The position numbers and the translations under genes are program-made. Under the pieces are notes generated by a model. The model had not been told where the DNA came from and made no database searches. It saw only the letters and a list, made by a program, of their open reading frames with translations. A DNA stretch of 64,000 nucleotides from Kitasatospora acidiphila (GTDB lineage Bacteria; Actinomycetota; Actinomycetes; Streptomycetales; Streptomycetaceae), in assembly GCF_006636205.1 (NCBI RefSeq), contig NZ_VIGB01000003.1, forward strand, positions 744,001 to 808,000. Reading direction: 5' to 3'. Shown here piece after piece: positions 53,385 to 62,332 of this stretch (positions within the stretch are counted from its first letter, which is position 1; the number at the start of each line of letters is the position of its first letter).

Positions 53385-53960
53385 TCAGGCGCGGACCAGC
53401 GGCGTGTCCACCAGGTGCTCGGCCAGGAACCAGGCCTGCTGCTCCCCCGTGCGGATCACCTGGGAGACCAGCAGGTCGTTGGTCCCGTCGTCCCCCAGCT
53501 CGGCGACCCGGGCGGCCGCGTCATGGGCGTCGATGAGGATCGTCTCGTGGGCCTCCAGCAGCCGCGACAGCATGGCCGGCACCTCCTCGACACCGTTCGG
53601 CGGCCGCTTCACGGAGGTGAGTTCGGCGACGTGGCGGGGGTCGCCCACCGCCACTCCGCCCAGGCTCTGGACCCGCTCCGCTAGGGCGTCGACCAGCGCC
53701 AACTGCTCCTCGGCGTGCTTGTCCAGCACCAGGTGCAACTGGTAGAAGGTCGCGCCGCGGACCAGCCAGTGGTGCTTCTTGTAGAGCCCGTACAGGATCT
53801 GGGTGTCCGCCAGCACCCGGTTGAGCCGCTGGCAGGCGTACATGCGGGCGTCGTGCGTCAGGCCGAGCGGGAACAGCTTCACCGTCCCGAACTCCTGGAT
53901 GACCTCGCCCTTCTGGTGCAGCCAGGGCTGGCCGCCGCCCACGGTGGGTTGTGCGCTCAT
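53385..53960 (-). CDS. Dps-family DNA-binding ferritin-like protein
   Basis: A 191-aa Dps protein that stores iron and shields DNA under stress. The ferroxidase signature is present as KKHHWLVRGATFYQLHLVLD followed by KHAEEQLALVDALAERVQSL, and later HETILIDAHDAAARVAELGD. The N-terminus is about 40 residues, the C-tail is short (LVDTPLVRA). The ATG follows AGGACGAGGAAC. It is the second gene of a leftward pair with the hydrolase upstream (36-bp gap). Confidence 0.92.
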   Translation of the reverse strand: MSAQPTVGGGQPWLHQKGEVIQEFGTVKLFPLGLTHDARMYACQRLNRVLADTQILYGLYKKHHWLVRGATFYQLHLVLDKHAEEQLALVDALAERVQSLGGVAVGDPRHVAELTSVKRPPNGVEEVPAMLSRLLEAHETILIDAHDAAARVAELGDDGTNDLLVSQVIRTGEQQAWFLAEHLVDTPLVRA

Positions 53961-53996
53961 GTTCCTCGTCCTTTCGTTGGTGTGTGTTGGGCCGGG

Positions 53997-54719
53997 TCAG
54001 CCGACCGCGCGAACTGCCTCGACGATCAGGTCCGCGACGAACTTCGGCCGGGACACCGCCACGGCGTGCGAGGCCCCGTCGGCCTCGACGACGGTCGCGC
54101 CCGCCCGCCGTGCGCCGAACCGCTCCACCTCGGGATTGATCGCGTTGTCCGCACCGGCCACCAGCGCCCACGAGCGCTTGCTCCGCCAGGCTGCTGCCGC
54201 GGCCGGCTCGGTGAAGGCCGCGGCGGCGAGCGGACGCTGCGCCACCGCCAGCACCCTGGTCACCTCTTCGGGGACGTCGGCGGCGAAGACCGAGGGGAAC
54301 GCCTCGGGCACCACCGAGACCTCGACCGCCGAGCCGCCCCCGTCCACGGGGTACGTCGCGGTCCGCAGGCTCGACGCGAGCGGGGAGTCGGGGAAGCGCC
54401 CCTGCAGCTCGCCGAGGCTCTCGCCCTCCTCCAGTGCGTAGGCGGCGATGTACACCAGCCCGACGACGTTCTCGGCCGTGCCGGCAACGGTGATGACCGC
54501 GCCGCCGTAGGAGTGGCCGACCAGCACGACCGGCCCGTCGATCCCGGCCACCACGGAGGCGGTGTACGCGGCGTCGCTCGCCAGACCGCGCAGCGGGTTG
54601 GGCGGCGCCACCACGGGCACGCCGTGGCCCTGGAGTTCGGCGATGACACCGGCCCAACTGGAGGCGTCGGCGAAGGCGCCGTGGACCAGAACGACCGTGG
54701 GAGGGCTGTTCGACGTCAC
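53997..54719 (-). CDS. Alpha/beta hydrolase (plant esterase-like)
   Basis: A 240-aa hydrolase of the small salicylate/hydroxynitrile-lyase-like group. It has VVLVHGAFADASSWAGVIAE with the oxyanion HG, nucleophile GHSYGG, acid candidate in LVAGADNAINPEVERFGA and His in VVEADGASHAVAVSRP. The GTG at 54719 follows AAAGGA. It is probably cotranscribed with Dps, with the shared motif pair in its upstream region. Confidence 0.88.
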   Translation of the reverse strand: MTSNSPPTVVLVHGAFADASSWAGVIAELQGHGVPVVAPPNPLRGLASDAAYTASVVAGIDGPVVLVGHSYGGAVITVAGTAENVVGLVYIAAYALEEGESLGELQGRFPDSPLASSLRTATYPVDGGGSAVEVSVVPEAFPSVFAADVPEEVTRVLAVAQRPLAAAAFTEPAAAAAWRSKRSWALVAGADNAINPEVERFGARRAGATVVEADGASHAVAVSRPKFVADLIVEAVRAVG

Positions 54720-55079
54720 AGGGGGTCCTTTCTTGTGCGCTCGCGGAGCGCACTGCGGATCGGAATGCGGATCGGAATGCGCCGACCGTAGGGCGGTTCG
54801 GCCGGTGTCTGTTGTCCATCGACGCACCGCGCTCGGCCCCGCAGCGCATCGCTTGACGGCACGCCGCCCCGGTGCACTGCCGGAACGGAGGCGGTGCGCT
54901 GCGGGCCAAGTACGGACGGGTGAGCCGCCTACCGTCCTGTCAGGTAGTCGAGCGGGCGGGTCCCGTCGGCTCCGCACCGGGCCCATGGCACCGGTCAACC
55001 CTCCGACCAGCAGCAGACCCGCGCCCGCTGCCCGGCTACAGCGGCCACCGGGCGTGAACGACGACCGGGAGGTCCCCCC
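54720..55079. other. Control region between hydrolase and secreted glyoxalase genes
   Basis: 360 bp without a gene. It contains a repeat of GCGGATCGGAAT, the motif pair CGCAGCGCATCG (54840-54851) and CGGTGCACTGCCGGAAC (54870-54886) shared with the LLM/isochorismatase promoter, and a GGGAGG ribosome site for the rightward gene. Confidence 0.5.
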
Positions 55080-55997
55080 ATGACGAAGGGCTTCGCTCGA
55101 CGGGCGATCCCGTTGGTGGCCGCGATCGCCGCACTGACGGCGATCCCCACCGCCTCGATGGCCCAGGCCAGCACGACGCCGGACTCGCACCGGCAGCTCG
55201 CCGTCGGGCCGCAGTACGACACCACCCATGTGTACGTCGCGCCGGGCACCGAGCAGGCGTTCGCGGCCAGTTGGGTGGCCACCTTCGGCGGCAGCACGCT
55301 CGGGCCGGTCGCCACCCAGGTGACCCCGACGCCCAGCAGGACGATGTCCGAGCTGGTGCTGTCCCCGGTGGGCACGCTGTCGCTCTTCGACTACACCACG
55401 CCCGTCCCGTACCCGTTCGGCACCGAGCGCACCGGCTGGCTGGTCACCGACCTCGACCGGGCCGTCCGGACCGCCAAGGCCGACGGCGCGGGCGTCACCG
55501 TGTCGCCGTTCGCCGACCCGATCGGCCGGGACACCATCGTCCAGTTCCCCGGCGGGATCAGCGCTCAGCTCTACGTGCACACCACCGCGCCGTCCTACCC
55601 CGCGCTGGCCAGCGTGCCGGAGAACCGGCTCTACCTGTCGCCGGACGCGGTCGGCGACTTCCTGCACAGCTACCTGCGCTTCACCGGCGGCCGGATCGTT
55701 TCCGACGACCGCCACGCCGACGGCGCCGCGATCGGCCTGCCCGGCACGACGTACCGCCTGCTGCACCTCACCTCGGGCTTCGGTGCCACGACGATCACGG
55801 TGACGGACGGCCACCTGCCCTACCCGTTCGGCCGGGACCTGACCGGCTACGGCGTGTCCGACCTGGGCGCCACCCTGGCCAAGGCGAAGGCCGCCGGCGC
55901 CTCGGTGCTGTGGGGGCCGGTCTCGGTGGGCAACCGGGACAGCGCGATGGTGCAGTTCCCGGGCGGCTACATCGCGGAGCTCCACGCCGACCGGTGA
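55080..55997 (+). CDS. Secreted glyoxalase/VOC-fold protein
   Basis: A 305-aa exported protein. Its signal peptide (AIPLVAAIAALTAIPTASMA, cleavage near AQA) is followed by two tandem vicinal-oxygen-chelate modules (DTTHVYVAPGTEQAFAASWV to FPGGISAQLYVH, and RLYLSPDAVGDFLHSYLRF to FPGGYIAELHADR). Each ends with a FPGG(I/Y)xxxL strand where metal-binding acids usually occur. Possible roles are an extracellular isomerase, dioxygenase or binding protein; metal ligands are incomplete. The ATG is 13 bp after GGGAGG. Confidence 0.83.
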   Translation: MTKGFARRAIPLVAAIAALTAIPTASMAQASTTPDSHRQLAVGPQYDTTHVYVAPGTEQAFAASWVATFGGSTLGPVATQVTPTPSRTMSELVLSPVGTLSLFDYTTPVPYPFGTERTGWLVTDLDRAVRTAKADGAGVTVSPFADPIGRDTIVQFPGGISAQLYVHTTAPSYPALASVPENRLYLSPDAVGDFLHSYLRFTGGRIVSDDRHADGAAIGLPGTTYRLLHLTSGFGATTITVTDGHLPYPFGRDLTGYGVSDLGATLAKAKAAGASVLWGPVSVGNRDSAMVQFPGGYIAELHADR

Positions 55998-56012
55998 CAG
56001 GGGCGAAGGCGC

Positions 56013-56052
56013 GGGTGGACCCTGGCGGGAAGCTTCCAGCCAGGGCCCACCC
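56013..56052 (+). terminator. Terminator after the secreted glyoxalase-fold gene
   Basis: A 14-position stem with one A/C mismatch and a 12-nt loop (GGGAAGCTTCCA), 16 bp after the stop. Confidence 0.65.
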
Positions 56053-56250
56053 TCGTCTTGACGTAGCCTCAGATCGCGCCGTCGGAGATGCGAAGTTTGG
56101 CCATGTTTCCCAGTTCTCAACCCACTCGAGTGTTGCGATTCCCATTCGACCCCCAGTGGACCCAGTTCGTCCCCGTTCGGTGGCAAACCACGATCGGTGG
56201 TGATGGACCGTCACATTCGGTCGACAGTCCGGCGGTCAGCGGGATCGATC

Positions 56251-56280
56251 TTGCGGAGGGCTGTCCCGAGCCCACATAAT
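56251..56280 (+). promoter_or_regulatory. Probable promoter of the SapA-like gene
   Basis: TTGCGG and CATAAT with an 18-bp spacer, giving a leader of about 40 nt before the GTG at 56327. Confidence 0.45.
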
Positions 56281-56326
56281 GACTCCCGGCTTCAGCCAGA
56301 TTTTCAGATCATCCAGGGGGAAGATA

Positions 56327-56731
56327 GTGCTCGCCAAGCGCATTGCCGCCGTTGCCGGTACGTTGTCACTCGCTGCTGGTGGCTTCCTGATGGGGACTGC
56401 GGCGCCTGCCAGCGCCTCGGACCCGGCCTCCATCTGCGGACCCGGCTACTACAATGTTTGGACCGACAATCTCCCCGCATCCACCGTCTACGTCGAATTC
56501 AACGGCTCGACGGACTGCGCGGTGAACATCAAGACCCAGAACATCGGCACCCCGAGCGCGGTCAGCGTCTACATCATGGGGCCGAACGGCGCCTCCCCCA
56601 ACAACGGTGAGGACTACGGTAAGTACTCCTACTACGCCGGCCCGGTGTACGCGTACGCTCCGCACTCGTGCATAACCTGGGGCGCGGGCGATGGCTACAT
56701 CAACCGGGACTACTCGGGGCTCTGCGGCTAG
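56327..56731 (+). CDS. Small secreted protein, spore-associated protein A-like
   Basis: A 134-aa exported protein. Its signal peptide ends near PASAS, and the mature part of about 100 residues has four cysteines (ICGPGYY, STDCAVN, PHSCITW, GLCG) and the motif YSYYAGPVYAYAPHSC. This pattern matches the streptomycete SapA-type family found on spores and aerial hyphae; no enzymatic role is known. I start at the GTG 56327 behind GGGGGAAG; an upstream in-frame ATG at 56279 would place the signal too far in. A related gene lies at 57533. Confidence 0.75.
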   Translation: MLAKRIAAVAGTLSLAAGGFLMGTAAPASASDPASICGPGYYNVWTDNLPASTVYVEFNGSTDCAVNIKTQNIGTPSAVSVYIMGPNGASPNNGEDYGKYSYYAGPVYAYAPHSCITWGAGDGYINRDYSGLCG

Positions 56732-56816
56732 CACTCTCACGGGCCGACTCCAGGGGTGGGTCCCGACACCTCCTCCCGGTCGCTCAAGGGGGCCTGATCA
56801 GGCCCAAGAACACACC

Positions 56817-56863
56817 AACGTGGTGGAACGCGGCTACGCTACGCCGCCGCGTTCCACCACGTT
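56817..56863. terminator. 17-bp stem-loop after the SapA-like gene
   Basis: AACGTGGTGGAACGCGG (56817-56833) pairs exactly with CCGCGTTCCACCACGTT (56847-56863), 13-nt loop. Confidence 0.7.
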
Positions 56864-56873
56864 CCACGGCGTC

Positions 56874-57011
56874 CACGGGCATCTGGCGATCCCGGTCGCG
56901 CAGAAGCTGGACGGGTACAGCGTGGTGCCGTGGATGCGCCGGCAGCGCTGGACCGGGCGCCCGTCCGCCGAGCAGGTGGCGAAGAACGCGCCGACCACCT
57001 GTTCATGGTCA
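56874..57011 (+). pseudogene. Possible helicase-associated-domain fragment
   Basis: In one frame HGHLAIPVAQKLDGYSVVPW is followed by MRRQRWTGRPSAEQVAKNAP. This resembles the GHLxVP...DGYxLGxW...QR repeats of helicase-associated domains. It has no start and loses homology after about 46 residues, so it would be a relic of a larger gene. The match is short. Confidence 0.35.
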
Positions 57012-57532
57012 ATGAATCGCCTTCCGTGTGGCCGAGTTGGCCCTTGCTGGACGCATGCCACGCGATCTCGGCAGCGGCGCCGGGCCGACCCGGGCACTCG
57101 ACGATGCCGTCGCCGCGCGGGATGACGTCAGGTTCGCGCCGGACCAGGGACAGGAACCCGTGGACACTGCGCTGTGCTGGCATGCCGTCAGCCCAGGCGG
57201 CGGCCAGGGTGTCCGCGACGGTCCGGAGTGAATCTCCGACAATTGCGCCATCAGGCAATGACAAGGTCAAGCCTGGTCATTGGGAGCATCTCTGACTGGT
57301 CGTCACTGTTGGTAGACGGATTGTCAGGTGGGCCGGACGATCTTGACGGTCGAAATCATTGGCTGACAGTATGATCACTCATTACGACTGCCAAGCTGTT
57401 CCTGTTCGAACAGCCAATCCTGCCAGGCATGTTGTCCTTTTGCGCACCGCAGCGGGCCGCCGGAGCGGCGGCCCGTCGTGCGCCTGGCGAGCACGGGGGG
57501 TTGTTGGTGGCAGCAAGCTCGATGGAGGAAGC

Positions 57533-57982
57533 ATGAAGCTCATGAACAAGCTCGGTCGCACCGCGGCCTCGCTGGCCGTGGTGGCCGCCGCCACGACCGG
57601 TGTGACCGTCTCCGGCGTCGGCACGGCCAGCGCCGGCGCCTACGGCTGCGCCGGCAGCGAGGTGTCCGGTTCGCCCCGCGCCTTCTACGGCGAGGGTGAC
57701 TACCTGAACACCGTTGTGGCCTACGTCCACACCTACTGGGACGGCACCAACAACTGCGAGGTCGCGGTCAAGCAGGTCTTCGCCGGCCAGTCGACCCGGA
57801 CGGCCATCACCCTCTACACGAACTGGGGCGAGAAGACCGACTCCGACTACTACTCCTGGTACGCCGGGCCCGTGGTCGTCAAGGGCGTGGGTTCCTGCGT
57901 CTGGGAAGAGGTCGACATGTGGGATGACAACGGCCGGGAGATCGCCCAGTCGTTCAACGGCGACAAGCACAACTGCGGCTGA
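57533..57982 (+). CDS. Small secreted protein, divergent SapA-like paralogue
   Basis: A 149-aa exported protein with a signal peptide (GRTAASLAVVAAATTGVTVS, cleavage near ASAGA). The mature region contains four cysteines (YGCAGS, NNCEVA, GSCVWE, HNCG) and YYSWYAGPVVVKGVGSCVWE, aligned with YSYYAGPVYAYAPHSCITW of the gene at 56327. The two are probably old tandem duplicates separated by decayed DNA. GGAGGA precedes the ATG. A hairpin follows at 58186. Confidence 0.75.
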   Translation: MKLMNKLGRTAASLAVVAAATTGVTVSGVGTASAGAYGCAGSEVSGSPRAFYGEGDYLNTVVAYVHTYWDGTNNCEVAVKQVFAGQSTRTAITLYTNWGEKTDSDYYSWYAGPVVVKGVGSCVWEEVDMWDDNGREIAQSFNGDKHNCG

Positions 57983-58185
57983 CCCAGCGCGACTCGCAGC
58001 GGCGCCCCCGGGCGCCGGAGCAGGAGGGGCAGCCCTCGCTCCCGCGCTCGTCGGGGTGCCTTTCCGCGTGGCTCCGACTCGATTCCCGAGGCACCGGCGA
58101 GCTCAACGCACCCGGCACAGCTTCGGCTTGCGCGCCCGGCGTACACATCGGGCCGCCCGCACCCGGCTGTTCCTGCCTGAAGTTC

Positions 58186-58212
58186 CACCCTGCGGTTGGA
58201 TACCGCAGGGTG
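58186..58212. terminator. Convergent terminator
   Basis: CACCCTGCGGT (58186-58196) pairs with ACCGCAGGGTG (58202-58212), loop TGGAT; an outer CTGAAG/CTTCAG pair extends it. It lies between the SapA-like gene and the leftward hypothetical gene. Confidence 0.75.
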
Positions 58213-58254
58213 CAGCTTCAGCCGGCAGCCGGCCCGCCGGTCGGGGGGTGCCCC

Positions 58255-58611
58255 CTACTCGGCGTCGAAGTTCTGGAGCTGGGCCTGCGCGTCGTCCAGG
58301 GTGGTCTGCGGAACCCCGATCAGCACCTGCGGGGAGCCGATGTCCCCGCTGGGGCAGAAGCGGGCGTCCTTGACGGGAACCTTCACGAGCAAGGCTTCCT
58401 CGCTGCGGGCTATGACGAGGAGAGAGCCGGTCGTGCAGCTCGCATCGGGAGCTATCGGCGGAGAGGAAAGCCAGGTGACGGGCTGGAAGACCTCGCCTCC
58501 CGCCTCCAGTACCGTTCCGTGCGCCTTGTCGGCGGAGAACGTTCCATCACCCAGGACGCCGGTGGTGAGGCGGAGATGACGCTTGCTCAAAGTGTGCTCC
58601 CAGTCGACCAT
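58255..58611 (-). CDS. Hypothetical protein
   Basis: A 118-aa protein with balanced composition (VDWEHTLSKRHLRLTTGVLG, VFQPVTWLSSPPIAPDASCT, GSLLVIARSEEALLVKVPVK). No signal peptide or helix is obvious and I recognise no family. It is supported by coding-like third positions and its position before a terminator. The start may be at 58611. Confidence 0.55.
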   Translation of the reverse strand: MVDWEHTLSKRHLRLTTGVLGDGTFSADKAHGTVLEAGGEVFQPVTWLSSPPIAPDASCTTGSLLVIARSEEALLVKVPVKDARFCPSGDIGSPQVLIGVPQTTLDDAQAQLQNFDAE

Positions 58612-58778
58612 TTAGGTGATCCACTCGGTAGAGCGGCTCACTTACTAAAATGTCGCCGGGGCTCGGTTGTGTTGCACCCCAGCCGAACTTTTTCCCGGTC
58701 CGGGCAGCCGGTGGCCCGCCCGCCCACTGACGTCCCATCCCCCCTTGTAGGATGATGTTTCAACTACCAGGGAGAATG

Positions 58779-61052
58779 ATGGACCCGCAGGAGCCCCAAG
58801 CGTTCGGGCCGCTGCTCCGCGCACACCGGCACACGGCCGATCTGACCCTGGAGGAGCTGTCCGAGCACTCGGGCGTCAGCGGGCGCGCCATCGGCGACAT
58901 GGAGCGCGGCCACAGCCGCGGTCCGCAGCCCCGCACGGTCGCCGCGCTCGCCGAGGCCCTTGCCCTGTCCTCCGAGGACACCGCGGCGCTGCTCGCCGCC
59001 GCCCGCTCGGGCCGTCGCCGGCAGCGTCCGGTCGCCGCCCGCCCATGTGAACTCCCCTCCCCGGTTCCGGATTTCACCGGGCGCGAGGCAGAGGTCGACT
59101 GGCTCGGCCGAGCCATCGCCAACCCGCGGCTGCCCCGGGTGTCGATCGTCTCCGGAGCACCCGGCCTGGGCAAGACCGCGCTGGTCCTGCACGCCGGCGA
59201 ACGTCTGACCGAGCGGTTCGCCGACGGCTGCCTCTTCCTTGACCTGCGCGGTCTGGACTCCGAACCGCTCACCCCCCACGAGGCCCTCGGCCGCCTACTC
59301 CGGGCCCTGGGCCTGCGCGAACGCGACCTCCCGACCGAGACGGACGAGCGACAGGCGCTCTACCGCCGCCTCCTCAAGGACCAGGACGTCCTCGTCGTCC
59401 TCGACAACGCCGCTCATGAGGGCCAGTTGCGCGCACTGCTGCCGGGCCCCGGACACGGCACCGTCTGGGTCACCAGCCGCCGCACCCTCACCGGGATCGA
59501 ACATGCCCGGCGCCTGGTCCTGAAGCCCCTGCCCGCCGCGGCCGCCACCACCCTGCTCGGGGCGATCCTCGCGCTGCGCGATGACGAACCGCAGGACGGG
59601 TCGGCCGCGGCCGATCCGTCGGCGCTGGCGCGGATCGCCGACCTGTGCGGGAATCTGCCGCTGGCGCTGCGCATCGCGGGCAACCGGCTGCTGAGCCGCC
59701 CCGCCTGGAGTGCGCGCAGTCTCGCCGACCGCCTCGGCGACGAGGAGCTGCGCCTTGGGCGCCTCGCCGCCGGAGACCTGCGCATCCGGTCGGCCTTCCA
59801 GCTCTCCTACGAGCAACTCGCCAAGCCCACCCGGCGGTTGTTCCGCCGACTCGCGCTCGTGCCGGGCCCCGACTTCGATGCCGGGCTGGGCTCGGCCCTC
59901 ACCGGCCTCGCGCGCGGACCCGTCGAGGAGATGCTCGACGAGCTGCTGGAACTCGGCCTGCTCAGCACCACCACCGCCGACCGGATGCTGTTCCACGACC
60001 TCATCCGCCTCTTCGCCCGGGAGCGCCTGGACGAGGAGGAGTCCCCGCAGGACCGCCGGGCCGCGGAGACCGCCATGCACAGCTGGCTGCTCCACAGCGC
60101 CGAGGCCGGCGGCTGCTGCTTCCAGCCGGAAGGCCCGTGCAGCGACCCCGTGTTCGACACGCCCCGGGCCGCCCAGGCGTGGCTGGAAGCCGAGAGTGCC
60201 AACTGGCTCGCCGCCCTGCGGACGGCGGCCGAGGACGGTCGCCACACCGAGGTGGTGCGCGTCGCCGAGTCCATGCACTGGTTCTCCGACCGCTGGATGT
60301 ACTGGGGGCACTGGCACGAGGTGTTCGGCCTGTCCCGGGCGGCCGCGCACGCGCTCGGCGACCGGGCACTGGAGGCGGCCCACGCGAGCTACCTCGCCTG
60401 GGCGCAGTACTACTGCATGAACCGCCCCCACGAGGCACTCGCCATCGCCGAGGAGGCCATCGAGTTGGCCCACTTGGGCGGCGACCGCCTCCAGGAGGCA
60501 TGGGCGGCCTTCTACGCGGCCGCGGCCGCCGTCGGGCTCCGCAGGCTCAGCGCGGCGATCGACTTGGCGCGGCGATCGGCGGAGCTGTTCGCCGCGGCCG
60601 GCGACCGCGAGGGACGCCCACAGGCACTGCTGGCGCTGGCCGGTGCCGAGTACTACCAGGGCGAGGCCACGGCCGCGGTCGCCACCCTGGACACTGTGAT
60701 CGGGCTGCTCACCGACCCGGCCACCGCCCCCGCCACGCCCCACATCGTCGACTTCACCATGGCCAACGCGCTTTCCCAGAAGGCCGAGTCACTGCTCGCC
60801 CTGGACCGTCCCGATGACGCGGAGCGGGCCTACTCCGACGCCCGCAGCTTGGGCACGCGGCTCGGGGTTCCCATGCTGCAGGCCATCGCCGCGCTCGGCC
60901 AGGCCCGGGCCCTGAACGCCCTGGGGGACCGGGAGCGGGCGCTCGCGACCGTCCGCGAGGCGATCGCACTCGCCGAGGCCGCCGGCGACACCGCCCGGAA
61001 GACGGAAGCCGTCGAGCTGCTGGGCAACTGGACGGGCACGCCTGCTGGTTGA
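58779..61052 (+). CDS. XRE-NB-ARC-TPR regulator (STAND ATPase)
   Basis: About 757 aa. An XRE helix-turn-helix occupies residues 5-75 (FGPLLRAHRHTADLTLEELS, SGRAIGDMERGHSRGPQPRT). An NB-ARC ATPase follows (Walker A SGAPGLGKTALVLHAGERL, Walker B DVLVVLDNAAHEGQLRALLP, sensor TVWVTSRRTLTGIEHARRLV, GNLPLALRIAGNRLLSRP). The C-terminal half is TPR repeats. It has the AfsR/GutR layout without the SARP DNA-binding and BTAD domains. The start is uncertain: ATGs occur at 58752, 58755, 58776 and 58779; I choose the last, next to GGGAG. It may respond to ATP and a ligand. Confidence 0.85.
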   Translation: MDPQEPQAFGPLLRAHRHTADLTLEELSEHSGVSGRAIGDMERGHSRGPQPRTVAALAEALALSSEDTAALLAAARSGRRRQRPVAARPCELPSPVPDFTGREAEVDWLGRAIANPRLPRVSIVSGAPGLGKTALVLHAGERLTERFADGCLFLDLRGLDSEPLTPHEALGRLLRALGLRERDLPTETDERQALYRRLLKDQDVLVVLDNAAHEGQLRALLPGPGHGTVWVTSRRTLTGIEHARRLVLKPLPAAAATTLLGAILALRDDEPQDGSAAADPSALARIADLCGNLPLALRIAGNRLLSRPAWSARSLADRLGDEELRLGRLAAGDLRIRSAFQLSYEQLAKPTRRLFRRLALVPGPDFDAGLGSALTGLARGPVEEMLDELLELGLLSTTTADRMLFHDLIRLFARERLDEEESPQDRRAAETAMHSWLLHSAEAGGCCFQPEGPCSDPVFDTPRAAQAWLEAESANWLAALRTAAEDGRHTEVVRVAESMHWFSDRWMYWGHWHEVFGLSRAAAHALGDRALEAAHASYLAWAQYYCMNRPHEALAIAEEAIELAHLGGDRLQEAWAAFYAAAAAVGLRRLSAAIDLARRSAELFAAAGDREGRPQALLALAGAEYYQGEATAAVATLDTVIGLLTDPATAPATPHIVDFTMANALSQKAESLLALDRPDDAERAYSDARSLGTRLGVPMLQAIAALGQARALNALGDRERALATVREAIALAEAAGDTARKTEAVELLGNWTGTPAG

Positions 61053-61059
61053 TGTCACG

Positions 61060-62103
61060 TCACCCGGTGGCAGCCAGTGCCGCCGGGCGGCGCGGGCCCT
61101 GCCCTGCCGCGCTGCCGGCAGCAGCAGGACGCACGGCCCGCGACGTGGCGAAGCCGCTCCCCGGACCCGCCTGCCACTCGCTCGGTGAGACCCCGTAGGC
61201 GGCGCGGAACGCCCGGCTGAAGTGACTGGCGCTCACGAACCCCCAGCGGCCCGCGACCGCCGCCACGGTCACGCGACCCGCCGACCGGGCCAGCTCCCGC
61301 CGGCACATCTCCAGGCGCCGGCGCTGGATCCAGCGGGCGACCGTCGCGTCCTCGTGCCGGAAGAGCTTGTGCAGGTACCGCACCGACACGTGGTGGGCGG
61401 CCGCGATCCGCTCCGGCGACAGGTCCGGGTCGCCGAGGTTGCGCAGGATGTGGTCCTTCACCCGCGCCAGGGTGGCCCGGGCCGGCTCGGGCGGCTCCGA
61501 CACCGACCGACCGCGGAGCTCACCGGCGAGCACCGCCAGCAGGTCCAGCGCCGTGGTCGCGAGCCGACCGGCGACGTCAGGCTCCAGCGAGTCGGCGGCC
61601 CGCGCCAGGCGCTCCAGATAGGCCGCCACCAGCCGTGCGGTGCCTTCCCCGGCGTCGAACGACGTCGCGGTGAGCATCCGAAGGTCCTCCTCCGAGACTC
61701 CCACCGCCGACCGCGGCCAGTGGAAGGCCGTGAAGTCGAACGGCTCCTCCAACTCCTTGGCGAACGGCCGCCCGGCGTCGGAGATCGCGAACGCACCCGG
61801 TCGCAGCAGCACCTGGCAGTCGTCCTGGACCAGCCGAGCGGTTCCGCGGTGCTGGAGCGCCAACGTCAGGTGGTCCTCGCCGCCGCGCGCGATCAGGCCC
61901 GCACTGCGCACGACCCGCTGCGGCCCGGACCGCACCCGGGAGATCTGGAGGTCGCCCAGCCGGTGGCTGCTGATGCGTGCCGGGGCCGGCGAGCCTTCGA
62001 GCAGCGACACGTCCAGCGGGATGAACGTGCGGGAGACCGCCTCGTGCCAGTACTCGGCGCGGTCGGCGGTCGGTATCGCGGTGGTGTCGAGAACGACGGA
62101 CAT
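61060..62103 (-). CDS. AraC-family transcriptional regulator
   Basis: A 347-aa regulator. The N-terminal half is a FeaR-like ligand-binding domain (VLDTTAIPTADRAEYWHEAV, LALQHRGTARLVQDDCQVLL). The C-terminal DNA-binding domain has two helix-turn-helices (LSPERIAAAHHVSVRYLHKL, VTVAAVAGRWGFVSASHFSR, FRAAYGVSPSEW). The ATG follows GGAG. It converges on the NB-ARC gene with 7 bp between. Such FeaR-type proteins often activate small catabolic operons, and the motif pairs at 49889 and 54840 are possible targets (inference). Confidence 0.9.
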   Translation of the reverse strand: MSVVLDTTAIPTADRAEYWHEAVSRTFIPLDVSLLEGSPAPARISSHRLGDLQISRVRSGPQRVVRSAGLIARGGEDHLTLALQHRGTARLVQDDCQVLLRPGAFAISDAGRPFAKELEEPFDFTAFHWPRSAVGVSEEDLRMLTATSFDAGEGTARLVAAYLERLARAADSLEPDVAGRLATTALDLLAVLAGELRGRSVSEPPEPARATLARVKDHILRNLGDPDLSPERIAAAHHVSVRYLHKLFRHEDATVARWIQRRRLEMCRRELARSAGRVTVAAVAGRWGFVSASHFSRAFRAAYGVSPSEWQAGPGSGFATSRAVRPAAAGSAAGQGPRRPAALAATG

Positions 62104-62332
62104 CAGCGCTCCTCGGACGATTGCGGGCGCGCCGAACTCACGGTCCGGCGTCGCGGCTGTCGGGCGGGCGCGGGACCGGCGCCTGCCGCCAACTCCATCC
62201 CACCGTCGGCCGCCGCCGTGAACCAGGAAGAACAACAGGAGGAACTTCGCCACCGGTGCCGTGCCGTCCGTCCTCACCACGGGCGGCGGCGGTGCGCCCC
62301 ACGAGGGGACCTTGCGCGGGACACCCGGCAGG

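Larger units (their letters stand above)
55998..56326. other. Intergenic region with terminator and promoter
   Basis: A 329-bp stretch. A stem GGGTGG-a-CCCTGGC (56013-56026) with GCCAGGG-c-CCACCC (56039-56052) ends the glyoxalase-fold gene. TTGCGG (56251-56256) and CATAAT (56275-56280), spaced 18 bp, form a good promoter for the next gene. No ORF is supported in between. Confidence 0.55.
56732..57532. other. 801-bp region of decayed sequence between the two SapA-like genes
   Basis: No intact gene is supported. It holds a 17-bp stem-loop (56817-56863), a fragment reading like a helicase-associated domain (56874-57011, plus strand) and a leftward open frame (about 57270-57001, starting TLSLPDGAIVGDSLRTVADT) that looks protein-like for its first 90 residues but has no ribosome site. 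A 12-bp palindrome CTGTTCGAACAG (57402-57413) and a structured leader (GGGCCGCC/GGCGGCCC, 57454-57474) precede the next gene. Confidence 0.5.

Noticed and set aside
56839..57270. Confident 143-aa leftward gene
   Set aside because: Only the first part looks protein-like, the TTG start has no ribosome site and the C-terminal third reads like out-of-frame GC-rich sequence; kept only as a possible relic.
57402..57413. LexA/SOS box (CTGTTCGAACAG)
   Set aside because: The actinobacterial box has GAAC-N4-GTTC order; here the halves are reversed and adjacent, and the gene is a secreted protein.
61053..61059. Terminator between the NB-ARC and AraC genes
   Set aside because: Only 7 bp separate the convergent stops; no hairpin fits outside coding sequence.
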